A program made the translations under genes and the position numbers. Positions 50,853 to 58,999 of a stretch of 64,000 nt of DNA are shown in pieces. The DNA comes from an uncultured Chloracidobacterium sp. (GTDB lineage Bacteria; Acidobacteriota; Blastocatellia; Pyrinomonadales; Pyrinomonadaceae): NCBI GenBank assembly GCA_937941715.1, contig CALDGX010000006.1:20011-84010 (forward strand), written 5' to 3'. The notes under the pieces were generated by a model. It saw only the letters and a program-made list of their open reading frames with translations. It did not search any database and was not told the origin of the DNA. How positions within the stretch are numbered: position 1 is the first letter of the stretch; each line of letters starts with the position of its first letter.

Positions 50853-50890
50853 GGATCGGTGCCGGGTTACTCGGCACCGATCCTTTTTTT
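50853..50890 (+). terminator. Intrinsic terminator after the prolyl oligopeptidase gene
   Basis: A perfect 12-bp stem (GGATCGGTGCCG against CGGCACCGATCC), a seven-base loop and TTTTTTT directly after. A strong Rho-independent terminator. Confidence 0.93.
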
Positions 50891-50993
50891 CAACTTGACC
50901 TCAATTTCGGTCAAAATGACCGTATTTGCAGAAGGTGGCCTTTGGTAAACGTTCAGAAATCTCGCCAGTAGGCAATTTTTGCTCATAAATGTT

Positions 50994-51008
50994 TGGCACG
51001 AAGTTTGC
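50994..51008 (+). promoter_or_regulatory. Near-consensus sigma-54 promoter for the GGDEF/EAL gene
   Basis: TGGCAC (50994-50999), five bases, TTGC (51005-51008); the -24 GG and -12 GC are exactly ten bases apart. Transcription would begin near 51020, 146 bases before the ATG. The sequence between contains no other feature except the sigma-70 site below. Confidence 0.7.
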
Positions 51009-51055
51009 CCCAGGGCATGGACGAATCGGAGGAAGGCGTCCATCGAAAAAAAGCG

Positions 51056-51085
51056 TTGTCAAAGGCTTTATCAATGAGTTAGAAT
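51056..51085 (+). promoter_or_regulatory. Second, sigma-70-type candidate promoter for the GGDEF/EAL gene
   Basis: TTGTCA (51056-51061), an 18-base spacer and TAGAAT (51080-51085), downstream of the sigma-54 site and about 80 bases before the start. It could give basal expression. Confidence 0.4.
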
Positions 51086-51165
51086 CTTAAAGGAAAACAT
51101 TAAACAATGTTTTCTCTGCGCAGCAGCCTTCCGTCGAAATACTCGACCAAATTTCCTTCCTTCTA

Positions 51166-53397
51166 ATGGAAAAGCGATCCTCAACTTCAATCTCAAAGAT
51201 GATTCCGATCCTGCTCGCAGCGATCGCGGTCGGTTGCCTTGCTTGGGTCGGTACCCGGCTAACGCCCTCGCGAATAGACGTGCCTCTGGTCGTTTTGGTC
51301 GCGATGTCGATCGCAGTCGGGTCGTTTCTAAAGGCAAACATTGGAAAGTATGATCTCCATTCCGTGATCGGTTTTGCGGTTGTATTGACAGTTGTTTACC
51401 TTTACGGCGGCGATGTCGGCGTTGTGGCAGCGGCATTTCATTTTGCAGCGGTCGCGGTCATATCATCGACCTTGTCAAAGGCAGGGAATCTTGCCGAACG
51501 TGCTGCGACGGCCTCGATCGGCGTAGTTGCGGCGACGGCCGCCTGGCAGGCGGTGGCGACAATGTTCGGCTCGGTCGAGATCGTGGCTCAGCGGTCTGAC
51601 ATGACCAGTTTTGTATGGATCGTCTCGGTCGCGACGATCGTCATGTACACAACGGCGGCGTTCCTAAATTTTGTTGTTTTCAGATTTGGCGGTTATACAG
51701 ATCCGCGACGCGGCTTTGATAAATATCTCTTTGATTCGCTGATCATCTTCGCGATGGTCGGGGTCGCGGGCGGTCTCGCCATCTCCGGCATAGTCCAGAC
51801 CAACGCGTACGTGGTTTCGGCGGTAGCGGCATTTTTCTCATTAGTTTTCTACATGTATCGACGCTATGTCTCCGATATCAGCACGACGGCTGAGCGGGCT
51901 CGATCACGTGAACGCATCAGGGCCGATTCGGCCGAAAGCAAGGTCGAGACGCTTGAGAAATACGTCGGCGAACTAGAAACGATGACGCAGTACCTGCAGG
52001 AAAGCCACGAGAAGTTCCGTCACGCGGCTTACCATGACGAACTAACGGGACTCCCGAACAGGAACTACTTTATCGATCGGCTGAAATTGATGCTTCAAGA
52101 GAGCAAAGATAACACTGAGGCAAACTTTGCGGTACTTTTGCTCGACCTCAATCGCTTTAAGACCATAAATGACAGCCTTGGCCACTCGATGGGAGACCGT
52201 CTGATCCGAAACGTCGGCAAGCGGCTGGGTGAAATGGTCCGCGAGGATGACATGGTCGCGCGGTTCAGCGGAGATAAATTCGGGATCATTTTGAGTGATC
52301 TGCTGCTTCGCGACGAAGCATTGGCCTTCGCCGACCGTCTCAACAAACGCATCGCAGAGCCCTACACTATCGAGGGCCGACAAGTCTTTACGAACGTCAA
52401 GATCGGTATCGCGTTTGGCAATTCGCGTTATGTCGAGGCCGAGGATCTCCTGCGAGACGCGGACATCGCGATGTACTATGCCAAGGACAACAACGAGAAC
52501 CACGTGATCTTCGATCAGAAGATGCACATTCGGGCGGTTACCCGGATGCAGCTCGAAACCGACCTCAGATACGCGATCGAGCGGAAGGAGTTTGAACTGT
52601 TTTACCAGCCGATCATCGGCCTCGAAAGCGCCGATCTTATCGGGTTTGAGGCCCTTGTCAGATGGAACCATCCGACCCGCGGATTGGTTCCGCCCAATGA
52701 GTTCATTCCGATCAGCGAAAATACGGGTCTTATCGTCCCGATGACTATCCAGATACTTCATTCGGCTTGCAATCAGGTCGCACTTTGGCAAGCCCGCAAT
52801 CCCGGCGGCCCGCTGCTCAGCGTAGCGGTTAATCTGTCGGGAAAGCACTTCGCTCATCCGAATCTGGTCGATCAGATAAATGCCGTCCTCGAAGAAACAC
52901 GTATTTCGCCGTCATCACTGAAACTCGAACTGACGGAAAGCGCGGTTATGGAGAACGCTGAGACAGCTATCCTTATGCTCAAGGAGATCAAGAAAACTGG
53001 CGTTCAGATCAGTATCGATGATTTTGGGACGGGTTATTCGAGCTTAAGTTATCTTCATCGATTTCCGATCGACTTGCTGAAGGTGGATCGCTCGTTCGTC
53101 AGCGCGATGGAAGAAAATACCGAGAACGGCGAGATCGTCCGGACAGTGATCGCCTTGGCAAAGGCCCTTAATCTGAAGGTCGTCGCCGAGGGGATCGAGA
53201 GCATACACCAGTTTCACCAACTCCGGATCCTCGGGTGTGAATACGGACAGGGTTATCTGTTCTCAAAACCGCTTCCGGTAGTCGAGATCGAAAAACTGCT
53301 CCAGGAGCGGTCCCGATGGCGCAATATCCTGCCGGTCCAATCTACCCCGATGTTCCAAACAACGCCGCAGGACATAAATCACCTTCGGATCGCCTGA
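51166..53397 (+). CDS. Membrane GGDEF-EAL protein, probable c-di-GMP phosphodiesterase
   Basis: A 743-residue signalling protein. Seen: seven or eight hydrophobic segments (residues 12-232, a MASE-like sensor), a coiled linker (240-283), a GGDEF domain (about 285-455) and an EAL domain (475-725). The cyclase signature is S368-G-D-K-F instead of G-G-D-E-F, so cyclase activity is unlikely, although the upstream metal Asp (LLDLNRFK) remains. The EAL domain has all expected residues: E495-A-L, NLSGKH, LELTES, DDFGTGYSSL, LLKVD, AEGIES and GQGYLF. The GGDEF part may sense GTP and control EAL. A sigma-54 promoter precedes it. Confidence 0.93.
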   Translation: MEKRSSTSISKMIPILLAAIAVGCLAWVGTRLTPSRIDVPLVVLVAMSIAVGSFLKANIGKYDLHSVIGFAVVLTVVYLYGGDVGVVAAAFHFAAVAVISSTLSKAGNLAERAATASIGVVAATAAWQAVATMFGSVEIVAQRSDMTSFVWIVSVATIVMYTTAAFLNFVVFRFGGYTDPRRGFDKYLFDSLIIFAMVGVAGGLAISGIVQTNAYVVSAVAAFFSLVFYMYRRYVSDISTTAERARSRERIRADSAESKVETLEKYVGELETMTQYLQESHEKFRHAAYHDELTGLPNRNYFIDRLKLMLQESKDNTEANFAVLLLDLNRFKTINDSLGHSMGDRLIRNVGKRLGEMVREDDMVARFSGDKFGIILSDLLLRDEALAFADRLNKRIAEPYTIEGRQVFTNVKIGIAFGNSRYVEAEDLLRDADIAMYYAKDNNENHVIFDQKMHIRAVTRMQLETDLRYAIERKEFELFYQPIIGLESADLIGFEALVRWNHPTRGLVPPNEFIPISENTGLIVPMTIQILHSACNQVALWQARNPGGPLLSVAVNLSGKHFAHPNLVDQINAVLEETRISPSSLKLELTESAVMENAETAILMLKEIKKTGVQISIDDFGTGYSSLSYLHRFPIDLLKVDRSFVSAMEENTENGEIVRTVIALAKALNLKVVAEGIESIHQFHQLRILGCEYGQGYLFSKPLPVVEIEKLLQERSRWRNILPVQSTPMFQTTPQDINHLRIA

Positions 53398-53408
53398 TCA
53401 ATGCGGTT

Positions 53409-54803
53409 TCAGCCGACGAATACGGCCGGATCGGCCCCGAGCGGAAACGCGGTTTCGTACGCCGACGCCAGATTCAAGAGGACGTCTTCAGACCAAAAAT
53501 TTCCAACCAACTGTAAACCGATCGGCAACCCGTTATCCGAAAGTCCGCACGGTACGCTGATCGCCGGCACACCCGCCAAATTTGCCGAGACAGTATAAAT
53601 ATCGCTCAGGTACATCGCCAATGGGTCGTCTGATCGTTCGCCGATCTTGAATGCGGTCGACGGGGACGTCGGTGTCAGTATCGCGTCACACGCCGTAAAT
53701 GCCTGTTCGTAATCCATTTTGACCAAATTACGGACCTTTTGAGCCTTAGAGTAGTACGCGTCGTAGTAACCGCTTGAGAGGACATAAGTTCCCAGCATGA
53801 TACGCCGCTTTACCTCGGGGCCAAATCCGGCCTCGCGGGTCTTAAAGTACATTTCACGCAATCCGGGTGCGTCGTCAGCTCGGAAACCGTAACGGGCTCC
53901 GTCATATCTGGCCAGGTTTGACGACGCTTCGGCGGTCGCGATTATGTAATACACGGCGATGCCGTATCTGGCGTGCGGTAACTCGACATCGACGATCTCC
54001 GCTCCGAGCGAACGAAAATTCTCGATCGCGGTTTCGACCGATTCACGAACATCGGCGTCGAGGCCTTCGCCGAACAGTGCCCGCGGAACCCCGATCGTCT
54101 TTCCAGCGACATCGGCCCCAAGTGAAAATTTGTAATCCGGAACCGCAACGTCCGCGGAGGTCGAATCGTGGGGATCATGACCGGCAACCACCCCCAAAAC
54201 GTCCGCAACATCGGACGCCGTCCTTCCAAAGATCCCGATATTGTCGAGCGATGATGCGAAAGCTACCAGCCCGTAACGTGAGATCCGGCCGTAGGTCGGT
54301 TTAAGACCGACAATGCCGCAAAGTGCCGCGGGCTGCCGGACCGATCCGCCTGTTTCCGAGCCAAGCGACGCACGAACAACACCCGACGCAACGGCGACCG
54401 CCGAGCCCCCCGAACTACCGCCCGGTACGCGTGTCACATCCCACGGATTTCGAACTATGCCGAACGCCGATGATTCGTTGGACGAGCCCATCGCGAACTC
54501 ATCCATATTCGTCTTGCCGATCATCACGGCACCGGCATTATTGAGCCGCTCGATCGCTGTAGCGTCGTACTGGGCCCGGTAATTATGAAGAATGTGCGAG
54601 CCGCATGAAGTTCGCATACCCTTTGTGCAAATATTGTCCTTGATCGCGACGGCCATTCCACCGAGAGGCGTATCGCCGCGTTCTTCAACTGCGAGAGCCT
54701 GCCGAAGAGCATGTTCGTGCTCGATCGACAAAAACGAGTTGAGTTGCGGATTCAATCTTTCCGCGGCTGCCAAAATACTCTCAATTTTTGAAACTACTGA
54801 CAT
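53409..54803 (-). CDS. gatA: Asp-tRNA(Asn)/Glu-tRNA(Gln) amidotransferase subunit A
   Basis: The glutaminase subunit of GatCAB, which turns Glu-tRNA(Gln) or Asp-tRNA(Asn) into the correct amidated form. Seen: the amidase triad K55 in AIKDNI, S130 in PGGSSGG and S154 in GSETGGSVRQP, followed by GLKPTYGRISRYGLVAFASSLDNIG. 464 residues, a little short of the usual 480-490. Start ATG 54803 begins at the conserved N-terminus; the frame is open 33 bases upstream. gatC is one gene upstream and gatB is not in the window, so the operon is split. It converges with the EAL gene, 11 bases away. Confidence 0.95.
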   Translation of the reverse strand: MSVVSKIESILAAAERLNPQLNSFLSIEHEHALRQALAVEERGDTPLGGMAVAIKDNICTKGMRTSCGSHILHNYRAQYDATAIERLNNAGAVMIGKTNMDEFAMGSSNESSAFGIVRNPWDVTRVPGGSSGGSAVAVASGVVRASLGSETGGSVRQPAALCGIVGLKPTYGRISRYGLVAFASSLDNIGIFGRTASDVADVLGVVAGHDPHDSTSADVAVPDYKFSLGADVAGKTIGVPRALFGEGLDADVRESVETAIENFRSLGAEIVDVELPHARYGIAVYYIIATAEASSNLARYDGARYGFRADDAPGLREMYFKTREAGFGPEVKRRIMLGTYVLSSGYYDAYYSKAQKVRNLVKMDYEQAFTACDAILTPTSPSTAFKIGERSDDPLAMYLSDIYTVSANLAGVPAISVPCGLSDNGLPIGLQLVGNFWSEDVLLNLASAYETAFPLGADPAVFVG

Positions 54804-54808
54804 AAAAG

Positions 54809-55261
54809 TTATCTGGATACGCTCTCCACTAGCCACTTATCGCCGGACCTGGTTAGTTCGACATTTATCTGCTTTTGCTCGTTTCGTTCGTCATCACGCC
54901 AAAACAAAAGGACCTGAACGGTCGCCTTCGCCGAGTCGGCGGATCGGCATTCACCGATGCGGAACGCCTTTGGAAAGTTGTCGGTGAGAGTGAAAATGTC
55001 CTCCCCGCCGTCCGCCGCCCTTACCGCTCTTTCGTAAAATCCGGCCGTCAAATAGTCCTTTCTCAACGACAAATTCTCGAGAGACGGTTTCATTTCGTTG
55101 CCGAAATGAAACGAGTAGAACCGCTTAACACCGTCACGAGCCGACGTGCACTCGGCCGACTCAAGTGTCGGCACACTGCACCCCGAGATCACAAGGCACA
55201 GTGCGACCGCCAAAATGGCGGTTAACGCGTTGCTCGCAGTGTGCGGTCCGGATGAGATCAT
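54809..55261 (-). CDS. Small lipoprotein between gatC and gatA
   Basis: A 150-residue lipoprotein. Seen: a long signal peptide with lipobox LVISGC (lipidated Cys28), then FYSFHFGNEMKPSLENLSLRKDYLTAGFYERAVRA, similar to DUF3828-type (FYxWYxxxY) domains, and a beta-rich C-terminal part (VQVLLFWRDDERNEQKQINVELTRSGDKWLVESV). Extra cysteines ECTSAR and GECRSAD may pair. Its ATG abuts the gatC stop and its stop is five bases from gatA, so it is co-transcribed with them although unrelated in function. Role unknown. Confidence 0.75.
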   Translation of the reverse strand: MISSGPHTASNALTAILAVALCLVISGCSVPTLESAECTSARDGVKRFYSFHFGNEMKPSLENLSLRKDYLTAGFYERAVRAADGGEDIFTLTDNFPKAFRIGECRSADSAKATVQVLLFWRDDERNEQKQINVELTRSGDKWLVESVSR

Positions 55262-55543
55262 TTACAAAACCTTGGGTACCTGAAAGTGCCCCGCCACCGC
55301 CGACGGAGCTTCAGCGAGTGCGGCGTTTTGTCCAAGAGAACCGGCCACGACATCCTCGCGGATCGATTCTGTCGCGGCCCCTTCGCGAGTCAATCCGCCC
55401 AGCATCGGTTCGACCTGATCGGTCTCAAGTTCATTAAGCTGTTCGATGTATTTTACGATATCGGCCATTTGAGGCGTATACATTACGACCTCGTCGTCCG
55501 AGATCTCGAGATGGGCCAATTTAGCTACTTTTCGTACGTCCAT
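55262..55543 (-). CDS. gatC: Asp-tRNA(Asn)/Glu-tRNA(Gln) amidotransferase subunit C
   Basis: A 93-residue clamp subunit that holds GatA to GatB. Seen: VRKVAKLAHLEISDDEV followed by DIVKYIEQLNELETDQVEPM and a REDVV block, the standard GatC pattern. Start ATG 55543 begins MDVRKVAKLAHL; an in-frame TTG at 55561 would add six residues and overlap the DciA-like gene. It is the first gat gene of the run, followed by an inserted lipoprotein gene and gatA. Confidence 0.93.
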   Translation of the reverse strand: MDVRKVAKLAHLEISDDEVVMYTPQMADIVKYIEQLNELETDQVEPMLGGLTREGAATESIREDVVAGSLGQNAALAEAPSAVAGHFQVPKVL

Positions 55544-55557
55544 AAAATAAATGCCGG

Positions 55558-56016
55558 TCAACTCGCCGCGATGCGCCGTTTCTGACGGGCAAGATACAAC
55601 GCAGCGGTTTTTAGAAATGACTCTCTGAGATGTTCGTCCGCGATCGCGTCGGCTGCGGCCCGCAATTCCGGGTCAAGTTCCGCTGCTGCAGGAGCATCCT
55701 CTGAACCCGGCGAGACCCGCGAGGCGACCGCAGAACCGTCGACGATAAATTCGATAAATCGAACTCTGCCGTCACCGAGGACAGAATTAAGCTTGGCGAC
55801 CATCTGCGGAGCCATATCCTCGAGATGCCGCTGCCATGTTTTGTCCTCGACGGCGACCTTCAGCCGCCCTTCCGCAAAGTCCACCGCGGCTGTTCGTTCT
55901 TTGATCAGTTGGCCGCAGATCCTGCGCCAAGCGGCAAACACCACCGCAGACCGGGCGGCCGGATCGAGTTCCATCCCATCCATTATCTTAGGTAGTGCGC
56001 CGAATAACTGTTCCAT
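55558..56016 (-). CDS. DUF721 / DciA-like protein
   Basis: A 152-residue protein. Seen: LFGALPKIMDGMELDPAARSAVVFAAWRRICGQLIKERTAAVDFAEGRLKVAVEDKTWQRHLEDM, the DUF721 pattern with W-R-x-I-x-G and L-x-V-x-V-x-x-x-x-W-x-x-x-L. Known: DciA, the founding member, helps load the replicative helicase in bacteria that lack DnaC. Whether this member does so is inferred. A variable C-terminal tail ends in ARQKRRIAA. It is upstream of gatC by 14 bases, or overlapping if the TTG start of gatC is used. Confidence 0.8.
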   Translation of the reverse strand: MEQLFGALPKIMDGMELDPAARSAVVFAAWRRICGQLIKERTAAVDFAEGRLKVAVEDKTWQRHLEDMAPQMVAKLNSVLGDGRVRFIEFIVDGSAVASRVSPGSEDAPAAAELDPELRAAADAIADEHLRESFLKTAALYLARQKRRIAAS

Positions 56017-56085
56017 TTGCGATTGACGGCCAATAAACTATCATTTTAGACGAGATCGGCCACAAATGCGAAAACTGTAGAAATC

Positions 56086-56658
56086 ATGATCGAATTACCA
56101 AAATTGATCCTTGCATCAGGCAGCCCGAGACGGTCTGAGATACTGACGTCTGTTGGCTGGACGTTCATAAAACACCCGGCGGATATAGATGAATCAGAGA
56201 TCGACGGCGAATCGCCGGCCGATTATGTCCGGCGGCTCGCAGTTGAAAAGGCCGAAGCGGTGGCCGGAGAGTATCCGGGCTCGATAATACTCGGGGCCGA
56301 TACAACTGTCGTCATCGACGGGATGATAATCGGCAAACCGTTGGATCTTGACGATGCGCGCCGCATGATCGCGATGCTTGCCGGCAATTGGCACGAGGTG
56401 CTAACCGGCATTGCGGTTTCTCAGGATGGAAAGAGTCGGTCGGCGATTCAAACGACCCGCGTTAAGTTTGCCCCGATGACGGCCAGCGAGATCGAATACC
56501 TGGCCGTTTGCGGAGATCCACTTGATAAAGCCGGTGCATACGCGGTGCAGGCCCAAGCGGCGCTCTTCATCGAGGGCATCGACGGCGACTATTGGAACGT
56601 CGTCGGGTTGCCGGTCAAATTGGTTTACGATTTGGTTATGAAAAGGCCCGGCTACTAG
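56086..56658 (+). CDS. maf: Maf-family nucleotide pyrophosphatase
   Basis: A 190-residue house-cleaning nucleoside-triphosphate pyrophosphatase, expected to act on dTTP, UTP or modified nucleotides. Seen: the N-terminal loop LILASGSPRRSEIL, the ILGADTTVVIDG loop, GKPLDLDDARRMI and the C-terminal DKAGAYAVQAQAALFIEGIDGDYWNVVGLPV. Length is standard. The YhdE- versus YceF-type substrate class is not settled; QAQAALFIEGIDGDY-NVVGLP is of the dTTP/UTP type. It sits divergent from the DciA-like gene. Its stop lies inside the terminator hairpin of the next gene. Confidence 0.93.
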   Translation: MIELPKLILASGSPRRSEILTSVGWTFIKHPADIDESEIDGESPADYVRRLAVEKAEAVAGEYPGSIILGADTTVVIDGMIIGKPLDLDDARRMIAMLAGNWHEVLTGIAVSQDGKSRSAIQTTRVKFAPMTASEIEYLAVCGDPLDKAGAYAVQAQAALFIEGIDGDYWNVVGLPVKLVYDLVMKRPGY

Positions 56659-56666
56659 CCGGGCCT
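56640..56666 (-). terminator. Hairpin terminator for the 56672-57178 gene
   Basis: A perfect ten-bp stem (AGGCCCGGCT against AGCCGGGCCT) with a three-base loop that includes the maf stop codon. On the - strand it is followed by TTTT, so it serves the thioredoxin-fold gene. Confidence 0.65.
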
Positions 56667-56671
56667 AGAGG

Positions 56672-57178
56672 TCAAAGCAACCTGTCGATCGTTTTGGAAA
56701 TTGGCCCTGTGAGGTCGGATTTGGGGTCGATACCGCCAAAAGGCTCAGTTGTCGCGTCACCGTTCTTATCAAGTATCACAAAGGACGGAACCTGTTCGAT
56801 CTTGAAATTCTTGGTCGTGAGCAAGCCGTCCGAATCCCGAAGAACCGCCATGGTGAGCTTGCGGTCGGCCGCGAATTTTGCGACCGTCTCGTTGCTGGCA
56901 TAGTTCTTCGATCGCGGATTGGTCGAATCGGTTACGACGAAATAGAAAACAACATTTTTCCCCGCATAGCGTTTTGCAAGGGCGTTGCTAAACTCGGCCT
57001 GCTTATCGGAAAGCGGCAGCCAGCTTGCACCGATCGCCAAAACGACGATCTTGCCGTTTTGAGACTCGACATCGACGCGTGTGCCGTCGAGTTTGGTAAG
57101 TACGGTCTGTCCAAAGGCGCCAATTGCCAATGCCAGGGAGATAACGGAAATTGTAATGAAACCTCTAAGTGTTTTCAT
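56672..57178 (-). CDS. Secreted thioredoxin-fold (TlpA-like) protein lacking the CxxC site
   Basis: A 168-residue exported protein with signal peptide ending AIGAFGQ. Seen: the TlpA-like order: TKLDGTRVDVESQNGKIVVLAIGASWLPLSDKQAEF, RYAGKNVVFYFVVTD, and the cis-Pro loop QVPSFVILDKNGD. At the active site, where TlpA has W-C-x-x-C, this protein has W-L-P-L-S, so both cysteines are missing and no thiol-disulfide exchange is expected. A chaperone or binding role is possible. It is 60 bases downstream of panC on the same strand, so co-transcription is possible but unproven. Confidence 0.82.
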   Translation of the reverse strand: MKTLRGFITISVISLALAIGAFGQTVLTKLDGTRVDVESQNGKIVVLAIGASWLPLSDKQAEFSNALAKRYAGKNVVFYFVVTDSTNPRSKNYASNETVAKFAADRKLTMAVLRDSDGLLTTKNFKIEQVPSFVILDKNGDATTEPFGGIDPKSDLTGPISKTIDRLL

Positions 57179-57238
57179 ACTTTTGCGAGACCCTATACGA
57201 GCGTTCTCACGTAGGTTGGATGCAAGTTTGATACCAAA

Positions 57239-58093
57239 CTACTGCTTTCGATTGAGCAGGACATTGTCTATCAGGCGAACACTGTCAAAATAAACGGCGG
57301 TTGCGATCAGTGTTTCGTCATCTCCAATCTTTTCAACAGGTTGCAGCGTATTGCCATCCACGACGGCAACATAGTCCAAACGGGCCAGTGGTTCGGTTCC
57401 GATCCGTGACGTGACGATTTGCGCCAACGATGACGCATTTCGTTCACCTTTTTTGTAGGCGATCTTGGCCTCGCGCAGGGCGTCGATGATTATGGCTGCC
57501 TTTTGCCGCTGCTCGGGGCTCAGTAGTTCGTTTCTGGATGACATCGCCAAACCCGATGCTTCGCGGACGGTCGGAACAACGATGATCTCTGTCTCAAATC
57601 CAAGGTCGCTCGAAAGACGTTTGATCACCGCGACCTGTTGTGCGTCCTTCTGGCCGAAGAACGCGAGGTCCGGCCGGATGGTATTGAAAAGTATCGTGAT
57701 TATGGTCGCAACGCCGCGAAAATGGCCGGGCCTCGACGAGCCTTCGAGTGCATCGGTCAGGCCCTCGACGTTAACGAATGTCGAGAAACCCTCAGGATAG
57801 ATCTCGTGCTGCTCAGGCGCGAAAATATAGTCGACCTCGTATTCAGCGAGCAGAGCGGCATCAGCGGTCAGATCTCTGGGATATCGATCGAGATCACCCT
57901 TATCGTTAAACTGAGTCGGATTGACGAAGATCGACACGATCACGATGTCGCACATTTGCCTGGCTTCTCTGACGAGCGTCAGATGACCTTCATGCAGTGC
58001 TCCCATCGTCGGGACAAATCCGACGGTCTTAGCCTCACGCCGCAGCTTGCGTGCGATCGAGAACATTCGCTGTCGGCGGTTAATGATCTCCAT
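57239..58093 (-). CDS. panC: Pantothenate synthetase
   Basis: Joins pantoate and beta-alanine, with ATP, to form pantothenate. Seen: VGFVPTMGALHEGHLTLVREA (HxGH motif), IFVNPTQFNDKGDLDRYPR, VVTVLFN-like ITILFNTIRPDLAFFGQKDAQQ, and the KMSK-related VREASGLAMSSRNELL. 284 residues, typical. It begins four bases after panB. panD is not in the window, so beta-alanine must come from elsewhere. Confidence 0.96.
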   Translation of the reverse strand: MEIINRRQRMFSIARKLRREAKTVGFVPTMGALHEGHLTLVREARQMCDIVIVSIFVNPTQFNDKGDLDRYPRDLTADAALLAEYEVDYIFAPEQHEIYPEGFSTFVNVEGLTDALEGSSRPGHFRGVATIITILFNTIRPDLAFFGQKDAQQVAVIKRLSSDLGFETEIIVVPTVREASGLAMSSRNELLSPEQRQKAAIIIDALREAKIAYKKGERNASSLAQIVTSRIGTEPLARLDYVAVVDGNTLQPVEKIGDDETLIATAVYFDSVRLIDNVLLNRKQ

Positions 58094-58097
58094 TCGA

Positions 58098-58961
58098 CTA
58101 TTGGGACCCTTTCAATTCAGAGAGTGTTTCCTCGGTCAGCCCATACGACTCGGCGTCGGCCGGATACGAGCCGGATCTTACGTCTCTCGCCCAATTTTGG
58201 ATCGCGTCCGTCATCACATCGCGGACGTTCGCATATTGCCGAACAAAGCGGGGCTGCCGTCCAAATGTCATTCCGACGAGGTCGTGCAGCACGAGTACCT
58301 GGATGTCGCAGCCGAGTCCGGCACCGATCCCGATGGTTGATATGCTGAGTTCGTTCGTGATCATTTGGGCAACTTCGCGGGGAACCAGTTCAAGTACGAT
58401 CGCGAACGCACCGGCCTCTTCGAGTAATTTGGCGTCCTCGATCAACCGTTTCGCCTGTTCGGCGGTACGGCCCTGGACGCGGTAACCGCCCATCTTATAG
58501 ACCGACTGCGGCGTCAACCCGATATGGGCGACAACAGGGATCTCTTCATCAACGAGCCGCCTGACCAGATCGACGCGGTTACGTCCGCCTTCCAGCTTGA
58601 CCGCCTCGGCCCCGCCGTATTTCATTAAGCGAAGTGCGTTCTTGACGCTCTCGCCCTCATTTATGTGATAGGTGCCAAAGGGCATGTCGGCAATGACCAT
58701 CGCCCGCTCCGTGCCGCGTTTGACGGCGATACACGCAGATGTGATCTCCTCCAGCGAAACCGGGATAGTGTTGCCGTATCCGTGAATTACGTTGCCTATA
58801 CTGTCGCCGACCAGGATCATATCGACGCCCGCTTCATCTACGATACGAGCAGTCGGATAGTCATAAGCGGTCAGACAGACCAATTTTTGGCCGTTTTCCT
58901 TTGCCGCACGGATCGCGGGAAGGTAGACCTTGCCCTCTTTGTCTGGTTGGAGGTATGCCAT
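58098..58961 (-). CDS. panB: 3-methyl-2-oxobutanoate hydroxymethyltransferase
   Basis: Makes ketopantoate from 2-ketoisovalerate and methylene-tetrahydrofolate. Seen: CLTAYDYPTARIVDEAGVDMILVGDSIGNVIHGYGNT, MVIADMPFGTY, EGGRNRVDLVRRLVDEEIPVVAHIGLTPQSVYKMGGYRVQG, and IGIGAGLGCDIQVLVLHDLVG. 287 residues, a little longer than most (about 265). The folate co-substrate connects it to folK directly upstream and to folC at 4199. It overlaps no other gene; panC follows at four bases. Confidence 0.96.
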   Translation of the reverse strand: MAYLQPDKEGKVYLPAIRAAKENGQKLVCLTAYDYPTARIVDEAGVDMILVGDSIGNVIHGYGNTIPVSLEEITSACIAVKRGTERAMVIADMPFGTYHINEGESVKNALRLMKYGGAEAVKLEGGRNRVDLVRRLVDEEIPVVAHIGLTPQSVYKMGGYRVQGRTAEQAKRLIEDAKLLEEAGAFAIVLELVPREVAQMITNELSISTIGIGAGLGCDIQVLVLHDLVGMTFGRQPRFVRQYANVRDVMTDAIQNWARDVRSGSYPADAESYGLTEETLSELKGSQ

Positions 58962-58999
58962 AAAGTTGGTACAAGTCTAGCTTTTTGAACAGGTCAAGT

